This document shows, piece after piece, positions 21,101 through 31,151 of a stretch of 64,000 bases of DNA (positions within the stretch are counted from its first letter, which is position 1; each line of letters starts with the position of its first letter). The stretch spans positions 107,334 to 171,333 of the forward strand of contig DXCV01000056.1 of NCBI GenBank assembly GCA_019115825.1, read 5' to 3'. Made by a program: the position numbers and the translations under genes. This DNA is from Candidatus Bacteroides pullicola (GTDB lineage: Bacteria > Bacteroidota > Bacteroidia > Bacteroidales > Bacteroidaceae). The notes under the pieces are model-generated. The model was given only the letters and a program-made list of their open reading frames with translations, searched no databases and had not been told where the DNA came from.

Positions 21101-21321
21101 ATATAGGATATTTGAAGAGTTCCTTTGGACGGAACATCCTTGAGGGCAAAGTTTCCCTCGATGTCGGTAATGACGCCCTGGGAAGTTCCCTTCACGACAA
21201 CACTGGCCCCGATGACGGGTTCATTCTGGCGGTCTCTGACCTTGCCGGTAATGCTTGAATGCTGGGCATACATGCATAGGCAGCCCAGAATCATTAAGAA
21301 GGTAAAAAGGCTTCTTTTCAT
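18151..21321 (-). CDS. SusC/RagA family TonB-linked outer membrane protein
   Basis: ITGKVRDRQNEPVIGASVVVKGTSQGVITDIEGNFAL; LLDEVVVVGFGTQRRANLTEAVATVDTKALESRPVTSLGQSLQGTVPGLNL. Confidence 0.97.
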   Translation of the reverse strand: MKRSLFTFLMILGCLCMYAQHSSITGKVRDRQNEPVIGASVVVKGTSQGVITDIEGNFALKDVPSKGTLQISYIGYKTTEVDITPSQNFYAITLEEDNQLLDEVVVVGFGTQRRANLTEAVATVDTKALESRPVTSLGQSLQGTVPGLNLSVGNMGGQLGQSMDVNIRGTGTISTGSTAATLVLIDGIEGNMNNLNPDDVESISVLKDAAASSIYGSRAAFGVILITTKKGKVGKASVSYAGNARYYGPLSLPNLMNSWDFANYFNEGSINSGGTLIFTEETLDRIQQYMRGEITTSTIPNTNGNWQFHQLANDNVDWYDKQYKWSWAHEHNLNINGGSEKMQYYVSANYLGQDGNLRFGDDSYERINTNAKLNAQPFKWLDVEVNVKYVHTNLDNPLYTDLGGLLYHDIVRMWPTMPFKDPNGHYMRNGKLAQLTNGSRSVTANDNMYLQGQLVFHPLKGWNIYASAGLRTINEYRKQNLNKVYEYNVNNEPLLLAYGGNYTEGQTGAMQRWVRANHLTTSLYTDYEFDINQDHMFKVMVGMNTEKYNHRVLNVQRMDLITESVPEIGAATGDDVINDASAYSWATAGFFGRLNYDYKDRYFIAANIRYDGSSRFLRKDRWGTFGSFSLGWNVAREEFFPLDEELMSQLKPRLSWGTLGNQNTTSYYPMYLLQNVATNSGSWLMNDAYPTVASVPGTIASSLTWETIKSLNVGFDLSMFNNRFTANFDYFIRKTLDMVGPAAEIAHIYGTGMPSTNNTDLHTKGWELALNWRDQVGKVNYHVGFNISDARTFIDRYPNESKSLSTYYEGQELNDIWGYETHGIAKSQAEMDEWLAAGNRPSWGSGWTEGDIMYVDQNGDGVINTGANTLNDPGDRVKLGNSTPRFRFGLNLGLEWNNIDFSMFWQGVAKRDLWLDGPVFWGLTGGLWQSTGLEEHLDYYRPENTTSVFGPNTDAYFPRPYMDSDKNQQRQSRYMQSGAYMRLKNIQLGYTLPKQVLNKIGMEYLRFYVSAENIWTISSLPNGFDPETAYSGYTQNNSGKTYPLQATVSFGVNVTF

Positions 21322-21515
21322 GTTTTTTCTTTTTAATTAGGTTAATTGATTAGGTAGTTTGTTTGTCCACAAAGGTAGTGCGGAAGCCCGGACAACCCTT
21401 TGCACGTTCATTTCAAATGCACGTCATGTTCAATTCAAGTATGCCTGAAAGTGTCATTTCTTTGCGCTGAAGTCGTCTTTGGGAGCCTCTCTACAGGCTT
21501 TTGCGATGACTACTA

Positions 21516-21630
21516 GAATCATTGGTATTGATTAGGGGAGGAATCATTGGCATTGATTGGGAGGAATCATTGGCATTGATTGGGGGGAATCATTGGCATT
21601 GATTGGGGAGAATCATTGGCATTGATTCCT
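21516..21630. repeat. about 23-bp-period intergenic tandem array (family B: GAATCATTGGCATTGATTGGGGG)
   Basis: Five units starting at 21516 (25 bp), 21541, 21564, 21587 and 21610 (partial); between divergent susC and HTCS genes. Confidence 0.92.
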
Positions 21631-21710
21631 TGGCAGGATGGCTACTACCCTCCGCTTTTTCTTTAGGTTGCCGGTGTAGAATCCCGCAGATTATATCTAT
21701 ATTTGTTGCC

Positions 21711-24700
21711 ATGAAACCGAGAATCTGTATATTGTCAATTATTTTTCTGTGCTTATGTGCACAAATGCCTTGCCATGCATTCTTTGAGAGAGACCTGCAT
21801 GTGCTGACCATGAAAGACGGCTTGTCCGACAACACCGTTCATTCCATTTGCAAGGATAGCCAGGGATTCATCTGGCTGGGTACCCGGGATGGGTTGAATC
21901 GTTTCGACGGTAAGCGTATCCGTAACTTCGTGTTCGACCGTGAAAGTGACAGGATATCAGGTTTGGCGGAAGCCTTTGACGGCATCTTGTGCTTCCGGAG
22001 CAGGGATACGTTGCATGCCTTCGATTTGAGGAGCGAGCATTTTCTGCCTGTGCGGACGGAAGAAGGGCAGGGCATCCCTGCCATTGCCACCAGTCCCGGC
22101 CTCGACCATACGCTGTGGGTATTGACACCTTCCGAATTGCTGTTGATGAAACGGGTGTCGCCCTCTGGCGCTGATACCCTGCGGCTTCAGACCCTCCGGC
22201 GGCATACCGGTTGGAAAGGATTGGACGGCAGACTTTCCAGACTGGCTTTGAGCGGTGACGGGAAACATTTGTGCGTGGCCGATGCAAACGGCAAGATGGT
22301 CGTGGCAGAGGCACGGCAACCGGACAAGTATGTGCTGGTGGACCTGGGCTTGGGGAATAGGGTGGATGTCACTCACGTGTACTTCGATGACGTCGGCTAT
22401 GTCTGGGTCTCCACGCTTATCCATGGCATCATCCGCTATGACATACGGACCGGGCGGAAAATCCGGCTGACTTATCGCGGCCGGCATGTGCCCAATCAGC
22501 TGTCGCATACGGATGCCTTTGGGGTGGTGCGGCTGGCGCCGGACAGATACCTGGCAGTGACATGGAATGGATATACCCTGCTGACCCTGGACCGGAAACA
22601 TCCGGACCGGATTACGACGCAGGTGTTCAACAATGCTTCTTCCCCGATATTCCGAGACATCGAGACCCGTATGATTTCCGTCTACTACGACCCCAAGGGC
22701 ATCTTGTGGATAGGAACGGATGGCGGAGGGGGCATCTGGTCTGACTTGCGGAACCGATTCTACCGACATTTTTACCAAAACCGCCATAACGAGATTTGCT
22801 CAATCCTGGGCGATGACCAAGGCTACGTATGGTTGGCCACGTTCCATGAGGGACTCCTGCGCAGCTGCTCCCCTTTCAAACCGGATGAAGATTTGGATTT
22901 CAAGCAAGTCGGCGATGGAGCGGGACGGCTGGACCGCACGGTGTTGTGCGGCATGAAGGACGGACGGGGCAATCTTTGGTTTGGCAATGCGGACGGCACC
23001 CTGACCAAGTATGGACACCATGACCGGCGTCTCAGGACTTTCGGGCTGCGGGATGGAAAAGGCTTCCAGAACAAGTCGGCAGTCTGGAGCCTGCTGGCCG
23101 ATAGCCGGGGACGCATCTGGGCAGGTACGGAAGAAGGCTTGTTGCTCTTGACAGACACGACCGGCCAATGCAGACCCGTGACTTTCCGCGGGGAAGACGG
23201 CAAGGCGCTCCCGCCGTTCCATGTGAGGGCGTTGGCGGAGACTACCGATCATTCCATCTGGCTGGGAACTACCACGCTGGGGTATGCAAGTACGATGGAG
23301 AAGGGGAGCGCCTGAATATGGGTTATGAGAACCGGGCAGGCATGACGGAGCAGTCGGTCCGCTCGCTTCACGCTTCTCGGGACGGGCTGCTGTACGTCGG
23401 TTACATGAATGGTTTCGCCCTGCTTTCTCCCTCGGAGGACAAGGTCGTCCGCGTCTATACCACGCAGGACGGCTTGTGCAACAACTTCATTGGCTGCATC
23501 ACCGAGGATGAGAGCGGAGATATATGGCTGGGTTCCAATTCGGGCATTTCCCACTACGACAAACAGCAGAAGTTGTTTTATAATTATTATGTGTCAGGCA
23601 GCAATCGTTCGGCTTTCTTCTGGCAGGACTTTCTGTTCTGGGGAAACAACAAGAACCTCACGTATTTCAATTCGCAGCGGTTCAAGCAGTCCGGGAAGCA
23701 GCAGAAAGTCCTGATAACCGGTTTGGAGGTCAACAACCGCCCGGTGGCCATCCGCCAGGAAATCAACGGGCAGGTCATCTTGTCCAACAGCGTCTCTTAT
23801 ACGTCCGACATCCACCTGAGTCACGCCAACCGGAATTTCTCGCTCACCTTCAGCAACCTTTCTTATTCGGACGAGCAGCAGATGTACGCTTACCGCCTGT
23901 ATCCCTATCAGCGTGAATGGATATATACCCGTGGTGAGGAGAAGATATCCTATGCTAACCTGGAGAAGGGGAAATATGCCTTTGAAGTGAAGAACCTGCT
24001 CTCTGACAACACCGCGGACAGCACGGCCGAGGTGACAACCTTGTACGTGACTATCCGGCCGCATTGGACGGATACCTTGTGGCTCCGCATCCTGGTCATC
24101 GTGGTCGCCACCCTCTTGCTCTATGCCGTGCTCAGGCGTCTCCAGCTGAGGCACAAGCGGCTGGAGCATGAGATGCGGTTGGAGCATGAGGTCTTTGCGG
24201 CTCAGGTGGAAAGGGACAACGAGAAGAAGCTGCGGATGGAAAGGGAACGCTTCTTCACGCAAATGACGCACGAGTTGCGCACTCCGCTCACGCTCATTAT
24301 GGCTCCGCTTCACGAATTGCTGTATACGGCGGAATTGCCCTCGCCGGTGGGCCACAAAGTCCGCATGGCCTATGAGAACAGTCGCTTGCTGCACGCATTG
24401 ATGGACCAGTTGCTGTATTTGCGGAAGATGGAGGTCAATATGCTGAAGCTTCGTGTGGAGGAGACGGAGGCCTCCCGTCTGGTGGAGGAAGCGAGCCGTC
24501 CCTTCCAGGCGGTGGTCGAGGCTGGCAACTACCAGTTCCTGGTGGAAGGATTGCCGGAGCCTTGCACGCTTTGGGTCGATGCGGAGAAACTGGTGAGCGC
24601 CCTTCGCAATCTGCTGTCCAATGCCTTCAAGTACACCCGTCCGCAGGGCACGGTGCGCCTCTCTGTCCACAAGACGGTGATGGACGGTTATCCGGCCTGC

Positions 24701-25762
24701 TGCTTCGTGGTGAGTGACAACGGCCGTGGCATTCCGAAGGAGGTGAAGGACTTCCTGTTCGAACCCTATCGGACAGGGTCGCAAGCACCGGCCTATTCCA
24801 CGCAGATTGGCATCGGGATGCGCATCGTGAAGAACATCGTGGACTTGCATCATGGCTACATCAAGGTGGACGATGCACCCGGGGGAGGCACCGTCTTCAG
24901 CCTATATATCCCTGAAGGGAATGCCCACTTCAACGACGAGGCGGAGGAGGCTTCGCCCGTTCCCGCTCCGGCATCCGGACAAACACCAGAGACTCCCGCC
25001 GGGACGGAGGAGGAAAAAAGACGCTTGCTGGTCATTGACGACAACGCGGACATCCGGCGTTACATCTGCCAGCTGTTTTCTGCCCAGTACCTGACGGACG
25101 AGGCGGAGAACGGGGAGGAGGGCTTGCGCCGTGTCAACGAGCAGCTGCCGGACATCATCATTTGCGACATCATGATGCCCGTGATGGACGGCCTGGAGTG
25201 TTGCCGCGCCTTGAAGGAAGACCTGCGGACGGCCTCGGTGCCCATCCTGATGCTCACGGCCAAATCGGAAGACACGGACGCCATCCGGGCTTTGCGCATC
25301 GGTGCGGACGACTACATGATGAAGCCGTTCAACCCGGAAATGCTGGAGGCGAGGGTGGCAGGCCTGCTCCGTCAACGGGAGAGGCTGAAGAGACTGTATG
25401 CCGGCACCCTGAGGCTGAAGCACGAGGAAGAAAAGGAAGGGGAGACGGAAGACTATTTCATCAAACAGGTTATGCAGGTCATAGAGGCCAACTTGTCGGA
25501 TGAGCATTTCAATGTGAAGTCCCTGGCCGATGCCCTGCACATGAGCCAGCCCACGCTGTACCGGAAAATCAAGCAGCGCAGCCAGCTGAACGCTATTGAT
25601 ATGATTCGCAGCGTGCGTATGAGCAAAGCGGCTACACTCATTCTGGAAAACCGTTACAGCTTGCAGGAAGTGGCCGAACAGGTGGGTTACAGCGATGTGC
25701 GTACGTTACGAAAGCATTTCATAGCCCAGTTCGGCGTGCCTCCCTCGAAGTACACGGAATAG
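21711..25762 (+). pseudogene. hybrid two-component system regulator (HTCS) interrupted by a -1 frameshift near 23279-23282
   Basis: Frame 1 (to 23315) carries the signal peptide and two-component-regulator propellers (LTMKDGLSDNTVHSICKDSQGFIWLGTRDGLNRFDG); frame 2 (to 25762) carries remaining propellers, YYY domain, HisKA (MTHELRTPLTLI), HATPase, receiver and AraC HTH. Inserting one G in the GGGG run restores TTTLGVCKYDGEGERLNMGYENRAG. Confidence 0.85.
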
Positions 25763-25776
25763 GTCCGGGTGGGCGG

Positions 25777-27078
25777 TCAGTCCGCTTCTGCCGGAGAGTT
25801 GCTGTCAGGGACTTCTGTACTTTCCACGTCTGTCAGTTGCGGCAGGGGATTCCGCTCGCTTGCCTTTGCGCCCAGCTTCTTCAGCTTGGCGCAGGTCTGC
25901 AGGATGCTTTGCCCCGTGGGGAGGAGCTTCTTTTCCCCGTCCTCGTAGGCCTTGGCCGCGTTGTCCAGAGCCTTGCCGATGGCCTGGTATTTCTTCATGA
26001 ACTGGCCCACGCGGTCCAGCATCTCGTTGGCCAGGGCATACACCTTCTCGTGGTTCTGTGCCTGGGCTATCTGCGTCCAGGTCAGGTTGATGATGCGCAG
26101 GGCGGCAAAGAGCGTCTGTTCGTCGGCGATGAACACGTTCTTGTCCATCGCCTTGCGCCACAGGTCGGGTTGCGCGTTGAGAGCCGTCCAGAGGGCACCT
26201 GTGTGGGGCACGAACATGATGACGTAATCCATCTTCAGCTTGGGCGGCTGGATGTAAGAGGAATAATCTTTGGCAGCCAATTCTTTCACATGGTTTTGCA
26301 GGCTGGCGATGTGCGCCTTGAGGTATTGCTGTCGTTCTTCTTCGTTTTCCGCATTGACATAATCCATAAAGGCCGTGAGCGACACCTTGGAGTCGATGAT
26401 GACCTCGCGCCGCTGGTCCAGGTGCAGGATGATATCCGGGCGCATCGTGCTTCCTCCCTCCGATTTGATTGCCTGCCCTGAAGCATCGCGGATGACTGCC
26501 TGCGTGTCATAATGTATGCCTCGCGTCAGTCCTTGTGCCTCCAGCAGCTCGTCCAGCACCGTTTCGCCCCAGTCGCCCTGCACCTTGCTGCCGTGCTTGA
26601 AGACGCGTGTCAGTTCCTCCGCGCTCTTTTGGGCGGCCTGGCTTTGGCGCATCATGTGCTCGATGTTCGTCCGCATCTCGCTGCTCATAGAAGTCTGTTT
26701 CAGTGTATTGTCTTCCATGGCTTTCTTCATCCTGTCAATAGTTTCGCGCAAGGGGGTGACAATCTGTCCCAAGTTGGTGTTGCTCTGTTCGGCAAACTCT
26801 TTCTGGCGTTGCTTCAGCAGTTCGTCCGTGGCAGCCTGCACCTGCGCCTTCATGGTGTTCATAGTCTCGTCGAAGCGCGCCTGGAGGGCGGCCATGCCTT
26901 CTTTGTGCCGTTCTTCTTGGGCGGCCAGCATGGCTTGGGCATGTGTCTTTTCGTTTTCCACTTGTGCCTTCAGCACTTCCGTTTGGGTTTGCAGGGCCTG
27001 TCTTTTGTTTTGTGAGACAAGGATGCCAATCCATACGCCTGCAATGAGGCCGACGAGGGTTGCGAGGAGGATTTCCAT
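25777..27078 (-). CDS. rmuC: DNA recombination protein RmuC
   Basis: VQGDWGETVLDELLEAQGLTRGIHYDTQ...RPDIILHLDQRREVIIDSKVSLTAFMDY...AKDYSSYIQPPKLKMDYVIMFVP. Confidence 0.96.
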   Translation of the reverse strand: MEILLATLVGLIAGVWIGILVSQNKRQALQTQTEVLKAQVENEKTHAQAMLAAQEERHKEGMAALQARFDETMNTMKAQVQAATDELLKQRQKEFAEQSNTNLGQIVTPLRETIDRMKKAMEDNTLKQTSMSSEMRTNIEHMMRQSQAAQKSAEELTRVFKHGSKVQGDWGETVLDELLEAQGLTRGIHYDTQAVIRDASGQAIKSEGGSTMRPDIILHLDQRREVIIDSKVSLTAFMDYVNAENEEERQQYLKAHIASLQNHVKELAAKDYSSYIQPPKLKMDYVIMFVPHTGALWTALNAQPDLWRKAMDKNVFIADEQTLFAALRIINLTWTQIAQAQNHEKVYALANEMLDRVGQFMKKYQAIGKALDNAAKAYEDGEKKLLPTGQSILQTCAKLKKLGAKASERNPLPQLTDVESTEVPDSNSPAEAD

Positions 27079-27545
27079 AAGGGTTATGCGTTTTTTTGTT
27101 TGTTATACGTAAAAGAAAAGGGAGAAAGGCCTCCGTTTGCCAATCTTTCAGCAAAGGTAGCCTTTCCTCCTCGGATATCCAAGTGTGCCGCTCATTTTCT
27201 TCTTCCCGGCACCGTTAACTCATCGCTAAACACCAAACGTTGCTATGGGGTGGTCATGGCTTCAGTTCTTACAGCGGAGGACTTCAGCTCGTGAAAGGCT
27301 GTGTCTATAGGATAAATTAAAGCAAACCTCTGTCATACAATCCCTTGCCTGTAAGCATAATCATATATATGCAAGGGGCTAATCCCGCCAACAAGTAATG
27401 GTGAATTTTTTATGCGCAGAAGATGCGGGCCAAACTGTCTGTAGGAACCTGTTTCTTGAGGAGTTTTGCCACAAATGAAGGTCATTATGCTTATATTTGC
27501 ACATGATTTGATAAATCGGATGTGGAATAGAAAGATAAAATAAGT

Positions 27546-29786
27546 ATGATGTCTATGAATAAGTTGTTAGGCCAGTTTCTGATGGTGTCGTCGTTGCTGA
27601 TTTCGTTCGTGGCTTGCACGTCGGCGGAGGCAGAAGGCCGGGCAGAGAGCTTGGCGGATTGTGTCAATCCTTTTATCGGTACGGACTTCACGGGAAACAC
27701 GTATCCGGGGGCGCAAGTGCCTTTCGGCATGGTGCAGCTGAGCCCGGACAATGGTTTGCCGGGATGGGACCGCATTGCCGGCTACTTCTGGCCGGACAGC
27801 ACCATCGCGGGCTTCAGCCATACCCATCTTTCGGGGACGGGAGCCGGTGATTTGTATGATATTTCTTTTATGCCCGTCACCTTGCCTTATCGGGAGGCCA
27901 AAGGCTCGTTGGGCATTCATTCCAGGTTTTCGCATGACGACGAATCGGCTTCGGCGGGCTATTACCAGGTGCGTTTGGCGGATTATGACATCAACGTGGA
28001 GCTGACGGCCACGTCCCGTTGCGGCGTGCAGCGTTATACGTTCCCCAAGGCGGATGCGGTGGTATTCTTGAACCTGCGGAAGGCCATGAACTGGGATGCC
28101 ACACAGGACGCACACATCGAGCAGGTGGATTCCGTAACCTTGCGCGGTTATCGCTTTTCCAACGGATGGGCGAGGGGACAGCGCGTCTTCTTCTGCACCC
28201 GTTTCTCGCGTCCGTTCGACAAGATGAGCCTGGACACGGAGGCTATCATGAGCGGAGGCAAGCAGATTGGAACATCTGTCATTGCCCGTTTGGACTTCAA
28301 GACGGAAGAAGGCGAGCAACTGGTGGTCAGCACGGCTTTGTCCGGCGTCAGCATGGAGGGAGCGATGCGCAACTTGCAGGTGGAAATGCCCGATAATGAT
28401 TTCGACAAATGCCTGGCCTCGGCCCGGAAAGATTGGGATGAACAGTTGGGCAAGATAGAAATCGAGTGCGGGAACCGAGATGAAAAGGTGAAATTCTATA
28501 CCGCCCTCTACCATGCGATGCTGGCGCCTACCTTATATAGTGATGTGGACGGGGCGTATTATGGCCCGGACAAACAGGTGCACCGGGCTGAGGGATGGAC
28601 CAATTACAGCACTTTTTCCCTATGGGATACTTTTCGGGCCGCGCATCCCCTCTTCACCTATGTGGCACCGGAGCGGGTGAACGACATGGTGAAGTCCTTC
28701 ATCGCTTTCTATGAGCAGAACGGACGTCTCCCCGTGTGGAACATGTGGGGGAGCGAGACGGACATGATGATTGGTTATCATGCCGTGGCAGTCATTGCAG
28801 ATGCGTATCTGAAAGGCATCGGGGATTTTGACGCGGAGAAGGCGTTGGAGGCTTGCGTGGCCACGGCCAACCTGGACGATTATCGCGGTATCGGGGCGTA
28901 CAAGGAGCTGGGCTATGTGCCTTGCAATCTGAAAGACCCGTATAATGCGGATGACTGGTCGCTCTCCAAGACTTTGGAGTATGCTTACGACGATTACTGC
29001 ATAGCCCGTATGGCCGAAAAGATGGGTCGGAAGGACGTGGCGGACGAGTTCTACAAGCGTTCGCAGAATTACCGGAATGTGTATAATCCGCAGACGGGCT
29101 TCATGCAACCCCGGGATGACAAGGGCAATTTCGTGGAGCCGTTCAGTCCGGACGATTATATGCCGCACATCTGCGAGAGCAACGGCTGGCAATATTTCTG
29201 GTCGGTGCAACACGATGTGGACGGGCTGATGGAACTGGCGGGAGGCAAAGAACGCTTCGCGCAGAAGCTGGACAGCATGTTCACTTACCATCCGGGAGAG
29301 GACGACGAGTTGCCCATCTTCAGCACGGGTATGATAGGGCAGTATGCCCACGGCAATGAGCCGAGCCATCATGTCATTTACTTGTTCAATGCTGTGGGGC
29401 AACCCTGGAAGACGCAGCATTATGCGGCGCGGGTCATGCACGAACTTTACCTCAACACGCCTGCCGGATTGTGCGGCAACGAGGATTGCGGGCAGATGTC
29501 GGCGTGGTATGTGTTCAGCGCGATGGGCTTCTATCCGGTGGATCCCGTGAGCGGACGCTATGAGATAGGCTCGCCCCTGTATCCGGAGGTGAGGATGCGC
29601 CTGCCCAACGGGAAGACCTTCACGGTGCGGGCCAACGGGGTGAGCCAGGAGAATTGCTACATCAGGTCGATGACATTCAACGGCGCGCCTTATGACAAGA
29701 CATATATCACGCACGAACAAATCCTGTCGGGCGGCGTGCTGGAGTTTGAGATGTCGGCGGAATGTGCATACTCCCCCGCACGTTGA
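27546..29786 (+). CDS. GH92 family alpha-mannosidase (lipoprotein)
   Basis: DCVNPFIGTDFTGNTYPGAQVPFGMVQLSPDNGLPGWDRIAGYFWPDSTIAGFSHTHLSGTGAGDLYDISFMP; TYVAPERVNDMVKSFIAFYEQNGRLPVWNMWGSETDMMIGYHAVAVIADAYLKGI; GNEDCGQMSAWYVFSAMGFYPVDP. Confidence 0.97.
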   Translation: MMSMNKLLGQFLMVSSLLISFVACTSAEAEGRAESLADCVNPFIGTDFTGNTYPGAQVPFGMVQLSPDNGLPGWDRIAGYFWPDSTIAGFSHTHLSGTGAGDLYDISFMPVTLPYREAKGSLGIHSRFSHDDESASAGYYQVRLADYDINVELTATSRCGVQRYTFPKADAVVFLNLRKAMNWDATQDAHIEQVDSVTLRGYRFSNGWARGQRVFFCTRFSRPFDKMSLDTEAIMSGGKQIGTSVIARLDFKTEEGEQLVVSTALSGVSMEGAMRNLQVEMPDNDFDKCLASARKDWDEQLGKIEIECGNRDEKVKFYTALYHAMLAPTLYSDVDGAYYGPDKQVHRAEGWTNYSTFSLWDTFRAAHPLFTYVAPERVNDMVKSFIAFYEQNGRLPVWNMWGSETDMMIGYHAVAVIADAYLKGIGDFDAEKALEACVATANLDDYRGIGAYKELGYVPCNLKDPYNADDWSLSKTLEYAYDDYCIARMAEKMGRKDVADEFYKRSQNYRNVYNPQTGFMQPRDDKGNFVEPFSPDDYMPHICESNGWQYFWSVQHDVDGLMELAGGKERFAQKLDSMFTYHPGEDDELPIFSTGMIGQYAHGNEPSHHVIYLFNAVGQPWKTQHYAARVMHELYLNTPAGLCGNEDCGQMSAWYVFSAMGFYPVDPVSGRYEIGSPLYPEVRMRLPNGKTFTVRANGVSQENCYIRSMTFNGAPYDKTYITHEQILSGGVLEFEMSAECAYSPAR

Positions 29787-29790
29787 TGAG

Positions 29791-29810
29791 GCATCAATGC
29801 CATTGATGAT
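29791..29810. repeat. solitary palindromic element related to family B (ATCAATGCCATTGAT)
   Basis: Reverse complement ATCAATGGCATTGAT differs at one of 15 positions from the core of the 21516 array (ATCATTGGCATTGAT). Confidence 0.55.
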
Positions 29811-29830
29811 AGGAAAAGGTGCCACTGATT

Positions 29831-29879
29831 CCGTCTCCGGCCGGGGAATACATCCCCTGTGCCGGAGGCGGATTTTTTT
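29831..29879 (+). terminator. intrinsic terminator after the GH92 gene
   Basis: CCGTCTCCGGC...GCCGGAGGCGG (one mismatch) followed by ATTTTTTT. Confidence 0.75.
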
Positions 29880-29922
29880 GTTTGGAAATAAATTCGTTAT
29901 TTTGCACCCAAACTGACGGAAC

Positions 29923-30960
29923 ATGGAAGACGAATCCTTCGACATACGGGAACAACGGCCTTTGACGGGCAAGGAGCGCGACTACGAGAACGTGTTGCGC
30001 CCCTTGCGCTTCGAGGACTTCAGCGGCCAGGACAAGGTGGTGGACAACCTGCGCATCTTTGTCAAGGCGGCCCGCCTGCGCGGCGAGGCACTGGACCACG
30101 TGCTGCTGCACGGGCCTCCCGGACTGGGCAAGACGACCCTGTCCAACATCATTGCCAACGAGCTGGGCGTGGGCTTCAAAATCACGTCCGGCCCCGTGCT
30201 GGACAAGCCGGGCGACCTGGCGGGCATCCTGACCAGCCTGGAGCCGAACGACGTGTTGTTCATCGACGAGATACACCGCCTCTCGCCCGTGGTGGAGGAG
30301 TACCTCTACTCGGCGATGGAGGACTACCGCATCGACATCATGATAGACAAAGGCCCGTCGGCGCGGAGCATCCAGATAGACCTGAATCCCTTCACGCTGG
30401 TGGGTGCCACCACACGCAGCGGTCTGCTGACGGCTCCCCTGCGGGCACGCTTCGGCATCAACCTGCATCTGGAGTATTATGACAACGAGGTACTGGCGGG
30501 CATCGTGCAACGCTCGGCCAACATCCTCAACGTGCCCTGCTCGACGAAAGCAGCGCAGGAGATTGCCTCGCGTAGCCGCGGGACGCCCCGCATCGCCAAT
30601 GCCTTGTTGAGGCGTGTGCGGGACTTTGCCCAGGTCAAAGGTTCGGGAAGCATCGACACGGAGATTGCCATCTTTGCCCTCGAGGCGTTGAACATCGACC
30701 GCTACGGCTTGGACCAGATAGACAACAAGCTGCTGACGACCATCATCGACAAGTTCAAGGGCGGTCCCGTCGGCCTGACCACCATCGCCACCGCCCTGGG
30801 CGAGGACCCCGGCACGATAGAGGAGGTCTACGAGCCGTTCCTCATCAAGGAGGGCTTCATCAAGCGCACGCCCCGGGGGCGCGAGGTGACGGATCTGGCG
30901 TACAAGCATTTGGGGCGGAATCGGTACAATGTGCAAACAGACTTGTTCGGAGGGGCGTAA
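29923..30960 (+). CDS. ruvB: Holliday junction branch migration DNA helicase RuvB
   Basis: [58 protein letters not shown]...[24 protein letters not shown]...[18 protein letters not shown]. Confidence 0.99.
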   Translation: MEDESFDIREQRPLTGKERDYENVLRPLRFEDFSGQDKVVDNLRIFVKAARLRGEALDHVLLHGPPGLGKTTLSNIIANELGVGFKITSGPVLDKPGDLAGILTSLEPNDVLFIDEIHRLSPVVEEYLYSAMEDYRIDIMIDKGPSARSIQIDLNPFTLVGATTRSGLLTAPLRARFGINLHLEYYDNEVLAGIVQRSANILNVPCSTKAAQEIASRSRGTPRIANALLRRVRDFAQVKGSGSIDTEIAIFALEALNIDRYGLDQIDNKLLTTIIDKFKGGPVGLTTIATALGEDPGTIEEVYEPFLIKEGFIKRTPRGREVTDLAYKHLGRNRYNVQTDLFGGA

Positions 30961-30988
30961 GTGGCAGTCGTTTGAGGCATATATTGGG

Positions 30989-31076
30989 CGTCCACGGACA
31001 GGTATATCCCCGCCCGTGCTTACCCGTACCTCCGCCCGTGCTTAGCGGTACGCCCGCCCGTGCTTAGGGGTACGCC
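30989..31076. repeat. 22-bp-period intergenic tandem array (family C: CGCCCGTGCTTA[CCC/GCG/GGG]GTACSYC)
   Basis: Units at 30989 (degenerate), 31011, 31033, 31055, each exactly 22 bp; variable triplet CCC/GCG/GGG. Confidence 0.9.
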
Positions 31077-31151
31077 TGCTTCCAGCTTGGAAATCAATCT
31101 GTTGGGATAGATGGAATAACTATTTGTTTTTGAGTATAATAGAAAGAAAAT

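Noticed and set aside
27342-27377. CCCTTGC...GCAAGGG inverted repeat upstream of GH92
   Set aside because: Short 7-bp arms with a long AT-rich loop; not distinguishable from chance
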